The translations under genes were made by a program, and so were the position numbers. Below, in pieces: positions 7,429 through 16,226 of a stretch of 48,847 nt of DNA (position 1 is its first letter; every line of letters begins with the position of its first letter). The notes under the pieces were generated by a model. The model did no database searches and was not told the DNA's origin. It was given only the letters and a program-made list of their open reading frames with translations. This stretch comes from an uncultured Clostridia bacterium (GTDB lineage: Bacteria; Bacillota; DTU014), in NCBI GenBank assembly GCA_900016865.1, contig FIZI01000025.1, forward strand, positions 1,364 to 50,210. Reading direction: 5' to 3'.

Positions 7429-8717
7429 ATGAGGGTTCCCCCTCCTTCACTGACAGTAATTTCGTCTCTGTCTATGAACTCGTCGTAAGAGCTGACTATG
7501 ACGAGGTCGCCCTTTTGAGCTCCAGAGAGCAGCTCCACATATCCACCATCTACAAGCCCAAATCTGGCAGGCACCTTGCGGGCAGTGCAGGTATCAAGAT
7601 CGAGCACATAGATGTACATTGAGCCGCCGCTCGTCAGATAGTGGTCTCTCGGCAGGCTGTTCGCTGCATCCTTTCTCGCAACCTCGATCTCAAGGTAACA
7701 CGCGGCTTTGGGTATGACATTGTCAGGGACGCTGTGCAAGGCGACTTCCAAGGCAACTGTGGTGGCAGAGATCGCCGCTTGTGGAGCTATGTATGACACA
7801 GTACCCGAATACCTCTCACCAAGCATACTCACAGTGACCGGCTGCCCTACCCTCACCGACGACAGCGCACTGACAGGAACTTGCGCACTGATGTACGAAC
7901 TTGACAGGTCTGCTATCGTCAGTAGAACTGCGTTTTCCTGTACTCTGTCACCTTCGGCATACGCTACATCAAGCACTCGCCCGGTCAACGGTGCTCTGAC
8001 TACAAGAGAATCCACGTCCTCTTGCAATTCTCTTAACTGCCGCTCGAGCTCCTCGACCCTTGAGTTTGCGCTTTCTACATCAAACTTGTGTTTCTCTACA
8101 GTAGCCTCGTACGTGAGAGCTAGAGACTCGTATTTGCGTCGTGCGTCCTCAGCCGCTTTCTTGCGATTCTCAAGGTCGGATTTTGACACATCTCCAAGCA
8201 AATAAAGGTGTTCCCACACTTCGAGCATTCGCTCTGCCTCGTTCATGTTGTGCTCGGCAGCTAGCAGGTCCACCTCCAGCCCGAGGATCTTGACCTGACT
8301 GTCCAGATCGAGCTTCCTTGCATCGACCCTGGCTTGGTGGAGATCCTTCGTAACTTGATCCAGTTTGGCCATAAGTGACGGCGAATCGATGACGCAGAGG
8401 ACATCGCCTTCGCTTACGTCCTGTCCAGCCTTTACCGGCAGCTGAACAACGGTGCCAGCTGCTGAAGCAGTCAAGTTGCTGGTCACTCTAGGAATGACCG
8501 TCCCTTCTGCAGTTACCAGCTGCCTGAACGACCGCTCGCTTACTTCTGTGTAGCGGTAGGACTTAAGCACGAAACCCTCTTTATCAGGCATTAAGAGATA
8601 GAGCGCAGCAGCAGTGATGCATGCTACCATGGCCAGAGCAAATACGAGCAGGTTGAGCTGCTGACGTGAACGTGCTGAACGTCTAGGCCGCTTTTTGATT
8701 ATTGGCTCATCTGCCAC
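7425..8717 (-). CDS. HlyD/MacA-type membrane fusion (adaptor) protein
   Basis: A 430-residue protein: a basic N-terminus, one membrane helix (about residues 24-44), a split lipoyl-like/barrel-sandwich domain (VTAEGTVIPRVTSNLTASAAGTV... and LVVRAPLTGRV), a long coiled-coil hairpin (about residues 105-225) and a C-terminal beta-barrel. This is the architecture of adaptors in MacAB-like export systems. In a Gram-positive cell it would be anchored in the membrane and extend into the wall zone, connecting the permease to the outside. It is coupled to the ATPase gene by a four-base overlap. A 124-base gap with a 13-bp tandem repeat separates it from the permease gene upstream. Confidence 0.88.
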   Translation of the reverse strand: MADEPIIKKRPRRSARSRQQLNLLVFALAMVACITAAALYLLMPDKEGFVLKSYRYTEVSERSFRQLVTAEGTVIPRVTSNLTASAAGTVVQLPVKAGQDVSEGDVLCVIDSPSLMAKLDQVTKDLHQARVDARKLDLDSQVKILGLEVDLLAAEHNMNEAERMLEVWEHLYLLGDVSKSDLENRKKAAEDARRKYESLALTYEATVEKHKFDVESANSRVEELERQLRELQEDVDSLVVRAPLTGRVLDVAYAEGDRVQENAVLLTIADLSSSYISAQVPVSALSSVRVGQPVTVSMLGERYSGTVSYIAPQAAISATTVALEVALHSVPDNVIPKAACYLEIEVARKDAANSLPRDHYLTSGGSMYIYVLDLDTCTARKVPARFGLVDGGYVELLSGAQKGDLVIVSSYDEFIDRDEITVSEGGGTLI

Positions 8718-8744
8718 AGATCAATCCTCCAGATTTATGCGCGA

Positions 8745-8783
8745 ACTAGATGTCTACACTAGGTATCCACACTAGGTATCCAC
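8745..8783. repeat. Three 13-bp tandem repeats
   Basis: ACTAGATGTCTAC (8745) is followed by two perfect copies of ACTAGGTATCCAC (8758, 8771). They lie in the 124-base gap between the second permease gene and the adaptor gene, just upstream of the adaptor's translation start region. Confidence 0.8.
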
Positions 8784-8841
8784 GTTAAACCGGCCCTGTG
8801 CGTCTGCTTGCAGCCTGCCTGGAAGCGTCGAGATTGCCAGG

Positions 8842-10152
8842 TCATAGTGTCATTTCCCTCAACGCATCTACGGGTGATTGCACCGACGCTTGAACCGCAG
8901 GGAATAGGCCTGCAATAACTCCGACTGCTATTGACAGCCCCAGAGAGGCCGCGATCGCGCCTACGCTCAGATGTGCTAGGCTCTCAACCGGCTGGGCTGC
9001 GTTTACTGACAGCAGTGTTGACAGTGGAGTTGCCAGGACCGATGCGGCGATCAGTCCGAGACACGCACCAATGACTGCGAGCATGCATGCTTCCATGAGT
9101 ATCTCGACTATGACAGCCGTCCGTGACGCTCCGATGGCCCTTCTAAGACCTATCTCACGGGTTCTCTCCACCGTGCTGACCATCATAATGCTCAGAATGC
9201 CGATTGCGCTCACTATGAGTCCTACGAGTGCAAATCCGCCAAGGAACATGCTGAAGCTTCTGTCGACTCTTGGCGTGGGTATGTATGGCTCGCTAAACCT
9301 AATCATCGCCCTTGCACCGTACTTCTCATTGAACATCCGAGCAATGGTCTGTTTGACACTGTCAACTGCGTGTTTCTTGACGACAACGGTGAAGCTCGAC
9401 AACTCCACGAGGACAATCTCAGTCATTGACGCTGATTGCGAGTCACCGATGGTGCCTGAGGATGTCGGTTCACCCATAGGGGCCATGAAGTGTTCCGGAC
9501 GCAGGTGATAGGGCATTGTGTCCGCACTTGATGAGATGTCAACAACGCCTATGACTTCGAATTCCCGGGCATATCGGTCTGGTGAACCTGATGTGGCACT
9601 GGCGTATGACGAAGTCAGCGTCAGCTTCTCGCCTATAGGCGACTTGTCGCCAAACAGAGCTGTCGCAGCCTGTTCCGAAATCACTAGAGTCGAAGTCTGT
9701 TGCTCAAAATCCATATCTGAGAACGTCGTGCCCGCGACAACAGGGAGGTCGAACAGATCCATCAGATCCTTGTTCACCTGGGTTAGGTTTGAGATCATGT
9801 AGCGCATGCCGGAGTATTCGACAGTGTTTCGCATTGTGAGCTCTCTCAATGGGATAGAGACGACTCCGTCAATATCACGAACCGCCTCCAGGTCCTCGTA
9901 AGTGAACAGGGAATGATAAATTAAGCCGTAACCGGCAGGATCCTGGAACTCCTCCGCGTTTTCAACTTGTATGAGTTGCTCGTCTGCAGCAATGAAGGCG
10001 GGCCCCTGCGCCGCCTCTTGCGGTTGCATCAGGGCATTGAGCACAAGTGCTACTGCCGCGATGCCTAGAGAGACTTGGAGTATAGTAAGTAGACTGCGGA
10101 CCGGCTTGCGCAGAAGCACCTTGGCCGTAAACCGAATTGATTCACCGAGCAC
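8842..10152 (-). CDS. ABC transporter permease, FtsX/MacB-like (second permease)
   Basis: A 436-residue protein with one N-terminal membrane helix (about 20-40), a large extracytoplasmic domain (about 45-310) and three C-terminal helices containing the conserved motif ERTREIGLRRAIGASRTAVI. That is the MacB-PCD plus FtsX architecture. The C-terminal LFPAVQASVQSPVDALREM is also characteristic. It is encoded 40 bases after the first permease gene, implying that the two form a heterodimer with the ATPase at 6703 and the adaptor at 7425. Confidence 0.9.
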   Translation of the reverse strand: MLGESIRFTAKVLLRKPVRSLLTILQVSLGIAAVALVLNALMQPQEAAQGPAFIAADEQLIQVENAEEFQDPAGYGLIYHSLFTYEDLEAVRDIDGVVSIPLRELTMRNTVEYSGMRYMISNLTQVNKDLMDLFDLPVVAGTTFSDMDFEQQTSTLVISEQAATALFGDKSPIGEKLTLTSSYASATSGSPDRYAREFEVIGVVDISSSADTMPYHLRPEHFMAPMGEPTSSGTIGDSQSASMTEIVLVELSSFTVVVKKHAVDSVKQTIARMFNEKYGARAMIRFSEPYIPTPRVDRSFSMFLGGFALVGLIVSAIGILSIMMVSTVERTREIGLRRAIGASRTAVIVEILMEACMLAVIGACLGLIAASVLATPLSTLLSVNAAQPVESLAHLSVGAIAASLGLSIAVGVIAGLFPAVQASVQSPVDALREMTL

Positions 10153-10192
10153 GTATTTCCACCACCTGCATAGCGCTGTCTCCTCGCACAGG

Positions 10193-11554
10193 TCACTCTG
10201 TACGAAGTGCGTCGACTACGTCTATCCTCGAAGCCTCCAGTGAAGGGTACAGGCCAAAAGCAAGAGTTGTGACGACAGCAACTACTAGCCCGAGGAACCA
10301 GACTTGCACGGGCACTCCGATCGTTATCAGCCCTTGACCTACAAGAGCAGTGAATATTCTTGTAAAGGCAATGCAGATAGCCATTCCGACAAGAGTCCCT
10401 AGAAGACTCAGAATAAAGCACTCAGCCAAAAACTGCATGAAAATCTGCTTGCGGCTCAGTCCAAGGGCCGCAGATATGCCAAAGGTCTTGGTTCGCCTGA
10501 GGACTCGCGCGATCATCAGGTTTAGAGAATTGATGGCAGCAATCACGAGAGCCACTGAGCCAAATGCACCGAGAGCTACCATCAAGTTATTCATCATCTC
10601 TCTACTAGAATGGAGATTTTCAAATGGCGACCTGACAGACATTGCCAATCCATATCTGGATTCGACATAAGAGCGAAGGCTGCTCACGGCAGCTGAGAAA
10701 TCGACGTCGTCGCGAGGCAGTACGTAAACGCGGTCAATCGATGAACCGGTGAGATGAGAAAACACACTGGACCGAAGCAGCGGATCATATGCAGTGAACG
10801 GCATGAATAGCGAATCATTGAGCTCACTGAACCGAGTGGAGAACAACAGGGAGTAATCACCCGTATACACCATTGCGGGCTTGATCTCACTGAGCACTCC
10901 AATGACTGTCACAGACGCTGGACGTGAGCCGAACACGAGGTCGATCTGCTGGCCAACCGGATCTGACTCGCCGAACAACCTATCCGCAAGGTTTGCACCT
11001 ATGACACCGACGAGCTGTTGCTGATCGAGATCTGACTGCGTCATATTGGATCCGGACTTGATGGCCAACCCCTCGGCTTCTAAGGCGGCGGGAAACGTAA
11101 AGAACGTAGGCACTGAGTTTGCCTCATTCCACTCGCGAATTTTGGCCTGTCCCTCGGGTGTTCGAACGTCAACAGAAGGCGTAACCCCTGCGTCTGCTAG
11201 ATGAGGGAAGTGTTGCTTTATGGCAATCGCATGCGCCACTGCAGGCACTTCGCTTTCGATCAACCTAAGATCTTCGATAGTCAGGCTTACCCTCTCATCG
11301 TCCATGCGGCCTAGCAGCCTTACAGGCGACTCATCGGAGCCGATGTTGTACATACCCAATGGGTTTCGGTCGATGGACTCAATCGTGATGATTCGCGCTG
11401 AGCTCATCTCGCTCTCCATCATTTGGTTGAACGTAAGAAGCAACGAGGCCACACTGCAGAGCGCGGCGACGCCCAGACCGATGGCGAGGATGATGAGCAG
11501 TGATTCGAACAAGCGCATGCGGATCTGTCTGAGCGACCAAACAAGATTGCTCAA
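10193..11554 (-). CDS. ABC transporter permease, FtsX/MacB-like (first permease)
   Basis: A 453-residue protein with the same layout as its neighbour: N-terminal helix (RLFESLLIILAIGLGVAAL), large periplasmic-type domain and three C-terminal helices with LRRTKTFGISAALGLSRKQI and a closing YPSLEASRIDVVDALRTE. TTG 11554 is preferred as the start: AAGGAGG lies nine bases upstream, whereas the in-frame TTG at 11563 touches the ribosome binding site. It is the first gene of the operon. The 298-base gap to the divergent LysM gene should hold its promoter, but I see no strong one on the minus strand. Confidence 0.9.
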   Translation of the reverse strand: MSNLVWSLRQIRMRLFESLLIILAIGLGVAALCSVASLLLTFNQMMESEMSSARIITIESIDRNPLGMYNIGSDESPVRLLGRMDDERVSLTIEDLRLIESEVPAVAHAIAIKQHFPHLADAGVTPSVDVRTPEGQAKIREWNEANSVPTFFTFPAALEAEGLAIKSGSNMTQSDLDQQQLVGVIGANLADRLFGESDPVGQQIDLVFGSRPASVTVIGVLSEIKPAMVYTGDYSLLFSTRFSELNDSLFMPFTAYDPLLRSSVFSHLTGSSIDRVYVLPRDDVDFSAAVSSLRSYVESRYGLAMSVRSPFENLHSSREMMNNLMVALGAFGSVALVIAAINSLNLMIARVLRRTKTFGISAALGLSRKQIFMQFLAECFILSLLGTLVGMAICIAFTRIFTALVGQGLITIGVPVQVWFLGLVVAVVTTLAFGLYPSLEASRIDVVDALRTE

Positions 11555-11797
11555 CGGCGGCAACCTCCTTGCACTGAGACGCTCGTGAAGTAGCTAGGGG
11601 CACTTCACATGGCAGACCCGTCGTCGGTCCGGGCGTCATAACCTAGCTGTCCTTCTAGACGAACAAGTCCGACACAGGTTCCCACGCAGCCATCCTGTCC
11701 CCATAATGCCATAATTTTACCAATACCCGCGATGTCCTGCATTGTTTTGGATGCGTACGGAGATACTCTGAAATGCAACGAAATCCAGGGATTGGAC

Positions 11798-11826
11798 TTG
11801 CAGGAAGCCCCAATGCGTAATACAAT
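11798..11826 (+). promoter_or_regulatory. Promoter of the LysM-peptidase gene
   Basis: TTGCAG (11798-11803), a 17-base spacer and TACAAT (11821-11826), about 27 bases before the start codon, leaving a very short leader. Confidence 0.6.
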
Positions 11827-11852
11827 ATTAAAGTCTAGGGGGTTGTTTCATC

Positions 11853-12869
11853 TTGTTTGATTCGACTATCGAGCGCTACTTCGGTGCCAGCAGGTATAAG
11901 CGCGGGTTAGTCCCGGCTCTGCTGCTACTGCTCGTTCTCATCTGCAGTGTATGTGTAAACGCCCAGGACTCACCTGGAGTGCATATCGTACAGCCGGGGG
12001 AGACCTTGTGGTCTATAAGCAGGCAGTATGGACTCGATGTGGAGACCCTGGCACTCGTCAATGACCTCAGCAACCCCAATAGCATCAGAGTTGGACAGAA
12101 GCTGATCGTGTCTGTATCTCAGTCTGTGGAGTACACTGTCCAGCGGGGCGACTCTCTGTGGGCGATTTCGGCCGCGTTTGGCGTGTCTGTTGACGACATT
12201 GCGAGAGTCAACCGTATCACCAATCCGTCAAAGATCAAGGCAGGACAGGTGTTGACTATTCCGCTGGGTGTAGGCGGCGTAGGAGTTACACCCTATATCG
12301 AATACTCTGTCACCCGCGGCGATACCCTTTGGGATATAGCCAAGGCGTATAACATCAGTGTCGATGCAGTGCTTGCGGCAAATCCCGGAGTTGTGCCGAC
12401 CAAGCTCAAAGTCGGAGATGTTATCAAAGTACCTTTGGGTGAGTATGCTCGCTCTCTGGGATCGACTACTGTTCCACGGTACATATGGCCTGTGAGCGGG
12501 GGACGCATTACGTCGGAGTACGGCTGGCGGACTGATCCGTTTACGAGGCAGAGGTCGTTCCACGGCGGCATAGATATTGGGCTCCCAGAAGGCTCTCCGA
12601 TATACGCTAGCGCAGCTGGAGTCGTACTCGAGGCAGGCCCAAAAGGCAACTACGGCAATGCTGTCGTGATTCAGCACGAAGACGGCCTGGTGACACTGTA
12701 TGCTCATGCATCGAAGGTGCTTGTAAAGAAGGGCCAGAGGGTGGTCCAAGGCCAGCTCATTGCAAGGGTGGGCTCTACCGGGCGAGCGACAGGTCCGCAT
12801 CTCCACTTTGAGGTGCGCAAGAACGACGTCACGATAGACCCGAGATCTATAGTGACTGCCGGTAAGTGA
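11853..12869 (+). CDS. LysM-repeat M23 peptidase (cell-wall endopeptidase)
   Basis: A 338-residue envelope protein starting at TTG 11853 behind AGGGGG. A membrane/signal segment lies at about residues 20-37. Three LysM domains follow at about 44-87, 93-137 and 150-193, each with the GD/GE(T/S)LW(S/A/D)I signature. A C-terminal M23 metallopeptidase has HGGID (zinc ligands His237 and Asp241), YAH (His285) and HLHFE (His316-x-His318), so the catalytic site is complete. It should bind peptidoglycan and cut peptide cross-links outside the membrane, during growth, division or sporulation. It has its own promoter and is followed after nine bases by the HAD hydrolase gene. Confidence 0.93.
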   Translation: MFDSTIERYFGASRYKRGLVPALLLLLVLICSVCVNAQDSPGVHIVQPGETLWSISRQYGLDVETLALVNDLSNPNSIRVGQKLIVSVSQSVEYTVQRGDSLWAISAAFGVSVDDIARVNRITNPSKIKAGQVLTIPLGVGGVGVTPYIEYSVTRGDTLWDIAKAYNISVDAVLAANPGVVPTKLKVGDVIKVPLGEYARSLGSTTVPRYIWPVSGGRITSEYGWRTDPFTRQRSFHGGIDIGLPEGSPIYASAAGVVLEAGPKGNYGNAVVIQHEDGLVTLYAHASKVLVKKGQRVVQGQLIARVGSTGRATGPHLHFEVRKNDVTIDPRSIVTAGK

Positions 12870-12878
12870 GGTTATCAC

Positions 12879-13619
12879 GTGAGAACCACTTTCTTGTTTG
12901 ACCTGGACGGTACACTTGTACCACTGGACCAAGACAAGTTCATTAGAGGGTATTTCGGTCTTCTTGTTCCCGAGCTAAGTGCGTACCTACCGCCTGATAA
13001 GGTCGCTGATGCGATCATGAAGTCGACCTACTACATGATCAATGACCTGTGCGAGGAGCGAACCAACCGGGAAGCTTTTGTATCTGATTTTTCTAAGAGA
13101 GTGACTGGCGATGTCGAAGAGCTCATGGAGCTCTTTGAGCGCTTCTATACGGGTAAGTTCGCAGAGATCAAGTCATTGATAGAGGATCCGTTTGACGACG
13201 TCCTCCTCATTGTCAGGACTCTGCAGGCCAAGGGCTACGACCTAGTATGTGCGACAAACGCCATATTCCCGATGTCGGCCATTGAGACGCGGCTTCGCTG
13301 GGTAGGGTTGGAAGCCTCGGATTTCATATTCATCACGAGCTTCGAACAGATGCACTACTGCAAGCCGCACCTGGAGTACTACAGAGAGCTCCTTGATTTT
13401 ATCGGCAGGACTCCTGATGAGTGCTTTATGGTAGGCAATGATGTCGAGGAGGACATGGTAGCCGGGAAGCTCGGGATAGAGACATACCTTGTGACGAACT
13501 ACTTGATCGACAGGGGGAGCGGGATCACACCGGACCATAAGGGGACTTATCAGGACCTTCTCAAGTTCGTTGAGGCCCTTCCCGCAGTGGACGTAGAAAA
13601 AAGCTCTGCAACAGGGTAA
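12879..13619 (+). CDS. HAD-family hydrolase (phosphatase)
   Basis: A 246-residue cytoplasmic protein with GTG start. Motif I is DLDGT with catalytic Asp8 and Asp10; motif II is in VCATNA, the motif III lysine is in HYCKPHLEYY, and motif IV is MVGNDVEEDM. A helical cap domain lies between motifs I and II, which is the subclass-I HAD layout. Probable reaction: phosphomonoester hydrolysis; the substrate is not identifiable. It is probably cotranscribed with the upstream peptidase gene. Its 3' end overlaps a hairpin (13601-13637) and is followed by a strong terminator at 13666. Confidence 0.85.
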   Translation: MRTTFLFDLDGTLVPLDQDKFIRGYFGLLVPELSAYLPPDKVADAIMKSTYYMINDLCEERTNREAFVSDFSKRVTGDVEELMELFERFYTGKFAEIKSLIEDPFDDVLLIVRTLQAKGYDLVCATNAIFPMSAIETRLRWVGLEASDFIFITSFEQMHYCKPHLEYYRELLDFIGRTPDECFMVGNDVEEDMVAGKLGIETYLVTNYLIDRGSGITPDHKGTYQDLLKFVEALPAVDVEKSSATG

Positions 13620-13637
13620 GTCCCTGCGTCAGAGCTT
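13601..13637 (+). terminator. Hairpin overlapping the HAD stop codon
   Basis: AAGCTCTG...CAGGG pairs with CCCTG...CAGAGCTT; the TAA stop lies in the loop. No T run follows, so it may be an RNA-stabilising element and not the terminator itself. Confidence 0.5.
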
Positions 13638-13665
13638 CTCGTAAGCATCCGCATTTGACACTTCT

Positions 13666-13690
13666 GCGCCGTCTCGGCGCTTGTTTTCTT
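13666..13690 (+). terminator. Rho-independent terminator after the HAD gene
   Basis: GCGCCG-TCT-CGGCGC followed by TTGTTTTCTT. It ends two bases before the stop of the convergent ThuA gene. Confidence 0.88.
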
Positions 13691-13691
13691 A

Positions 13692-14423
13692 TTACTTTGA
13701 TATGTCTTCGATAGGCAGCCAATGCTCGAAAGTAGGTATCGGGCCGTCCACCGGAGCCGCCCATCTAACAGCGTTTGTTATGACCTTCTGGATTTCAGGT
13801 TGATGGAAAATCGGGAACGTCTCATGGCCGGGCCTGAAATAGAACACTTTCCCTCGCCCGCGGTAATAGCAGCAACCGCTGCGGAACACTTCGCCACCTG
13901 GATACCAGCTGATGAAGACGAGCGTGTCAGGCGCGGGGATGTCAAAGCGCTCTCCATACATCTCGACTTGAGGGATTTCTATGTACTCGCCAATACCGCT
14001 CGCGATCGGGTGGCCCGGCTCAATAACCCAAAGGCGCTCGTGTTCACCGAACTCACGCCATTTCAAAGCGCAGGTGGTGCCCATCAGCTTAGTGAAGATT
14101 TTCGAGAAGTGGGCCGAATGGAGCGCGATCAGTCCCATGCCATCGAGCACTCTTCTATGTACCTTGTTGACTACTGAGTCGGAAACCTCGTGGTGTGCCA
14201 TATGGCCCCACCAGATGAGGACATCGGTTTGACTTAGGACTTCGTCGGTCAGTCCGTGCTCGGGTTCATCAAGTGTGGCGGTCTTTGCCTCAATGTCAGG
14301 CTGGCTGTTGAGGAATCCTGCAATAACTGAGTGCATTCCGTCCGGATAGATAGCCTTGACCGCGTCGTTGGTTTTCTCATGACGATACTCATTCCATACA
14401 GTCACACGTATCTTGTTGCTCAA
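13692..14423 (-). CDS. ThuA-like (trehalose utilisation) domain protein
   Basis: A 243-residue protein from TTG 14423, with AAAGGAGG nine bases upstream. The ThuA/class I glutamine-amidotransferase-like fold is supported by [11 protein letters not shown] at the start, [25 protein letters not shown] and a late [12 protein letters not shown]. ThuA proteins occur in gene sets for trehalose, palatinose and other disaccharides; their biochemical role is poorly defined. It is transcribed alone and divergently from the SGNH hydrolase gene, with a 210-base gap holding a perfect TGACTGAGTCA palindrome near 14447-14463 but no clear promoter. Confidence 0.85.
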   Translation of the reverse strand: MSNKIRVTVWNEYRHEKTNDAVKAIYPDGMHSVIAGFLNSQPDIEAKTATLDEPEHGLTDEVLSQTDVLIWWGHMAHHEVSDSVVNKVHRRVLDGMGLIALHSAHFSKIFTKLMGTTCALKWREFGEHERLWVIEPGHPIASGIGEYIEIPQVEMYGERFDIPAPDTLVFISWYPGGEVFRSGCCYYRGRGKVFYFRPGHETFPIFHQPEIQKVITNAVRWAAPVDGPIPTFEHWLPIEDISK

Positions 14424-14633
14424 GGGTTTTGGCCTCCTTTTCCCAAGGTGAATGACTCAGTCACTCTTACAGCATCAATGATGACCTATTGTCACTGTTG
14501 ATCATTCACCGCCGTGACCACTTATCCTTCAAGAGGAACGCATTGCTCGGCGACGAAGACTACTGCAGCCGGGCGCATTCGGGCGAGTGCGCTTTGAAAT
14601 CTGCAGCAGGGATCAAGGAGGACCTAGACGACT

Positions 14634-15590
14634 ATGGAGATCTACAGACATCGAAGAGGGCTGGTCAGGACACTCGAGGCTATAGAAAGAGGCTCGCTTA
14701 CGATAGGATTCATGGGAGGTTCGATCACAGACTCAAGGGGAAGGAGCAGATGGCCTGAACCTGTCATCGCTTGGTTTGTTAAGTCCTTTCCGAAAGCTCG
14801 CATAGCAGTCGAGAACGCAGCGATTGGTGCAACTTGTAGCGATCAGGCTGTCTTTCGTGTGAAGAGGGATTTGATAGACCGCAACTGCGACTTGGTGTTT
14901 GTCGAGTACGCAGTGAATGACATGGGCATACCTGCCAAGACGCGCTCGCGGGCGAGAGAGGGCCTGCTGAGAAAGCTGTTGGCAGGTGGAACTCGAGACG
15001 TTGTCCTCGTGTACACATTCGCTCAAGACATGTATAGCGACATGGTCAACAATAGAGTGCCCGAGACCGTTGCCGAGTTTGAAAGGCTCGGCGAGCACTA
15101 TGGCCTTGGATCTGTGTGGATGGGTCTGCACGCTATGCGAGAGGTCATGGCTGGCCAGATGAGATGGGAGGAGTGGCTGCCGGACGGCCTGCATCCCGAA
15201 CACAGAGGAAGCCTAAGCTACGCGCAGAGCGTCATTGCGTTTCTCAATCACGAGTTGATCGTCAGTCCGCCAGATACAGATGCCGCAGACGAATATGTCA
15301 TGCCTGAACCTCTCAACCCAAGGAATTGGGAGCATACGTACAATTTGTCATTCGATAGGGTGCGTTTGGATGGGCCATGGGTGATCCGGCGGTGCACTAC
15401 CATACCTTGGATTGATCAAACCATTGAGACACCTGCGGTTGGAGCACGGTTGTCATTCGATTTCAGCGGAAGAGGCCTCTCTCTGTCGTTTGACTTTGGA
15501 AAAGCCTCGGCCGACTTCAGGTACCGTCTGAATCAAGGAGAGTGGATCGAAGGCCGGAGTGCAGGGGCACCAACCTCCGCCTGGGATTGA
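14634..15590 (+). CDS. SGNH/GDSL-type esterase, possibly C-terminally shortened
   Basis: A 318-residue protein. The SGNH blocks are: GFMGGSIT (nucleophile Ser30), NAAIGAT (Gly block), VEYAVND (Asn block) and LPDGLHPE (catalytic Asp-x-x-His). It is therefore a serine hydrolase, probably a carbohydrate or lipid esterase. After the catalytic domain comes a beta-rich region (about residues 225-310) that stops abruptly after AGAPTSAWD. Homologues I recall continue for a further stretch, so the gene may have lost its 3' end. Repeat copy B starts 55 bases downstream. The AAGGAGG ribosome binding site is 12 bases before the ATG, which is longer than usual; no better start is visible. Confidence 0.75.
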   Translation: MEIYRHRRGLVRTLEAIERGSLTIGFMGGSITDSRGRSRWPEPVIAWFVKSFPKARIAVENAAIGATCSDQAVFRVKRDLIDRNCDLVFVEYAVNDMGIPAKTRSRAREGLLRKLLAGGTRDVVLVYTFAQDMYSDMVNNRVPETVAEFERLGEHYGLGSVWMGLHAMREVMAGQMRWEEWLPDGLHPEHRGSLSYAQSVIAFLNHELIVSPPDTDAADEYVMPEPLNPRNWEHTYNLSFDRVRLDGPWVIRRCTTIPWIDQTIETPAVGARLSFDFSGRGLSLSFDFGKASADFRYRLNQGEWIEGRSAGAPTSAWD

Positions 15591-15644
15591 TAGGCGTCAT
15601 CAAGTAGATCTAGTAAGGCCAAAGGAGCCATTTGCTTTGTCTTG

Positions 15645-15790
15645 AGACATAGCGGTTGGAAGGGATTGCGTCTGGATGACTTCATATATAAGGTCTAATT
15701 TGTATATGTGGTCAGATGCAAATGATGAGAAAAAGTCACATCTTGTGCTGGATACCGCATACAAGTCCGATGTATCATTAGTGCAAGTGC
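15645..15790 (+). repeat. Dispersed intergenic repeat, copy B (with small ORF)
   Basis: Second copy of the repeat at 4599 and 26014. It shares with copy A the AGACAT...GGGATTG-GTCTGGATG lead-in and with all copies TGTATATGTGGTCAGATGC and ATGCAAATGATGAGAAAAA. The open frame from ATG 15706 to 15867 would encode 53 residues beginning MWSDANDEKKSHLVLDTAY. Its end overlaps the promoter of the ileS T-box leader, so it is probably not translated as an independent gene. Confidence 0.75.
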
Positions 15791-15853
15791 ATCCAGGATT
15801 TGGGATAACATTAACCGCATTTGCGCAGTCTAGTGAAAGCTGCGCACGGTCTC

Positions 15854-15882
15854 TTGACTACGTTTGACACGCATAGTAAGAT
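15854..15882 (+). promoter_or_regulatory. Promoter of the ileS T-box transcript
   Basis: TTGACT (15854-15859), a 17-base spacer, TAAGAT (15877-15882). Confidence 0.75.
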
Positions 15883-15888
15883 AGAGAA

Positions 15889-16166
15889 AAACTGCGATCT
15901 CAAAGGCTATGATGAGGACGAGTAGGGGGTTTACGGGTTCAGAGAGCTGGCTGTTGGTGCGACGCCGGTACCTTAGGAACCTCTGAATATCACCTCGGAG
16001 CCGGCGGCTGAACTTGAGTAGGCTTGCTCGTCTTGCCCGCGTTAATGGGCACTAAAGTGAATCGTAGCCGACCGCGGGAGAGGAGCGCACAGCGCTCGTT
16101 GGCTATGGTTAAGCTGGGTGGTACCGCGACTATTCGTCGTCCCTGTATGGGACGACGTTTTTTTAC
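15889..16166 (+). ncRNA. T-box leader (isoleucine specific) of ileS
   Basis: The leader contains the AG-bulge/GA region GATGAGGACGAGTAG near 15911, a specifier stem in which CTCTGAATATCACCTC (about 15980-15995) offers ATC, the isoleucine codon, and the T-box core GGGTGGTACCGCG (16117-16129). It ends in a terminator hairpin GTCGTCCC-TGTAT-GGGACGAC followed by seven T. Uncharged tRNA-Ile should pair with both sites, stabilise the antiterminator and permit ileS transcription. Confidence 0.93.
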
Positions 16167-16226
16167 AGTGCCGGGTTGGGCGTTCAATGGCAGACAGCTG
16201 GAGATAGTAATGTGGAGGAGAGTGGC

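Noticed and set aside
14447-14463. TGACTGAGTCA palindrome between ThuA and esterase genes as an operator
   Set aside because: It is short, unaccompanied by a promoter or a local regulator gene, and could occur by chance.
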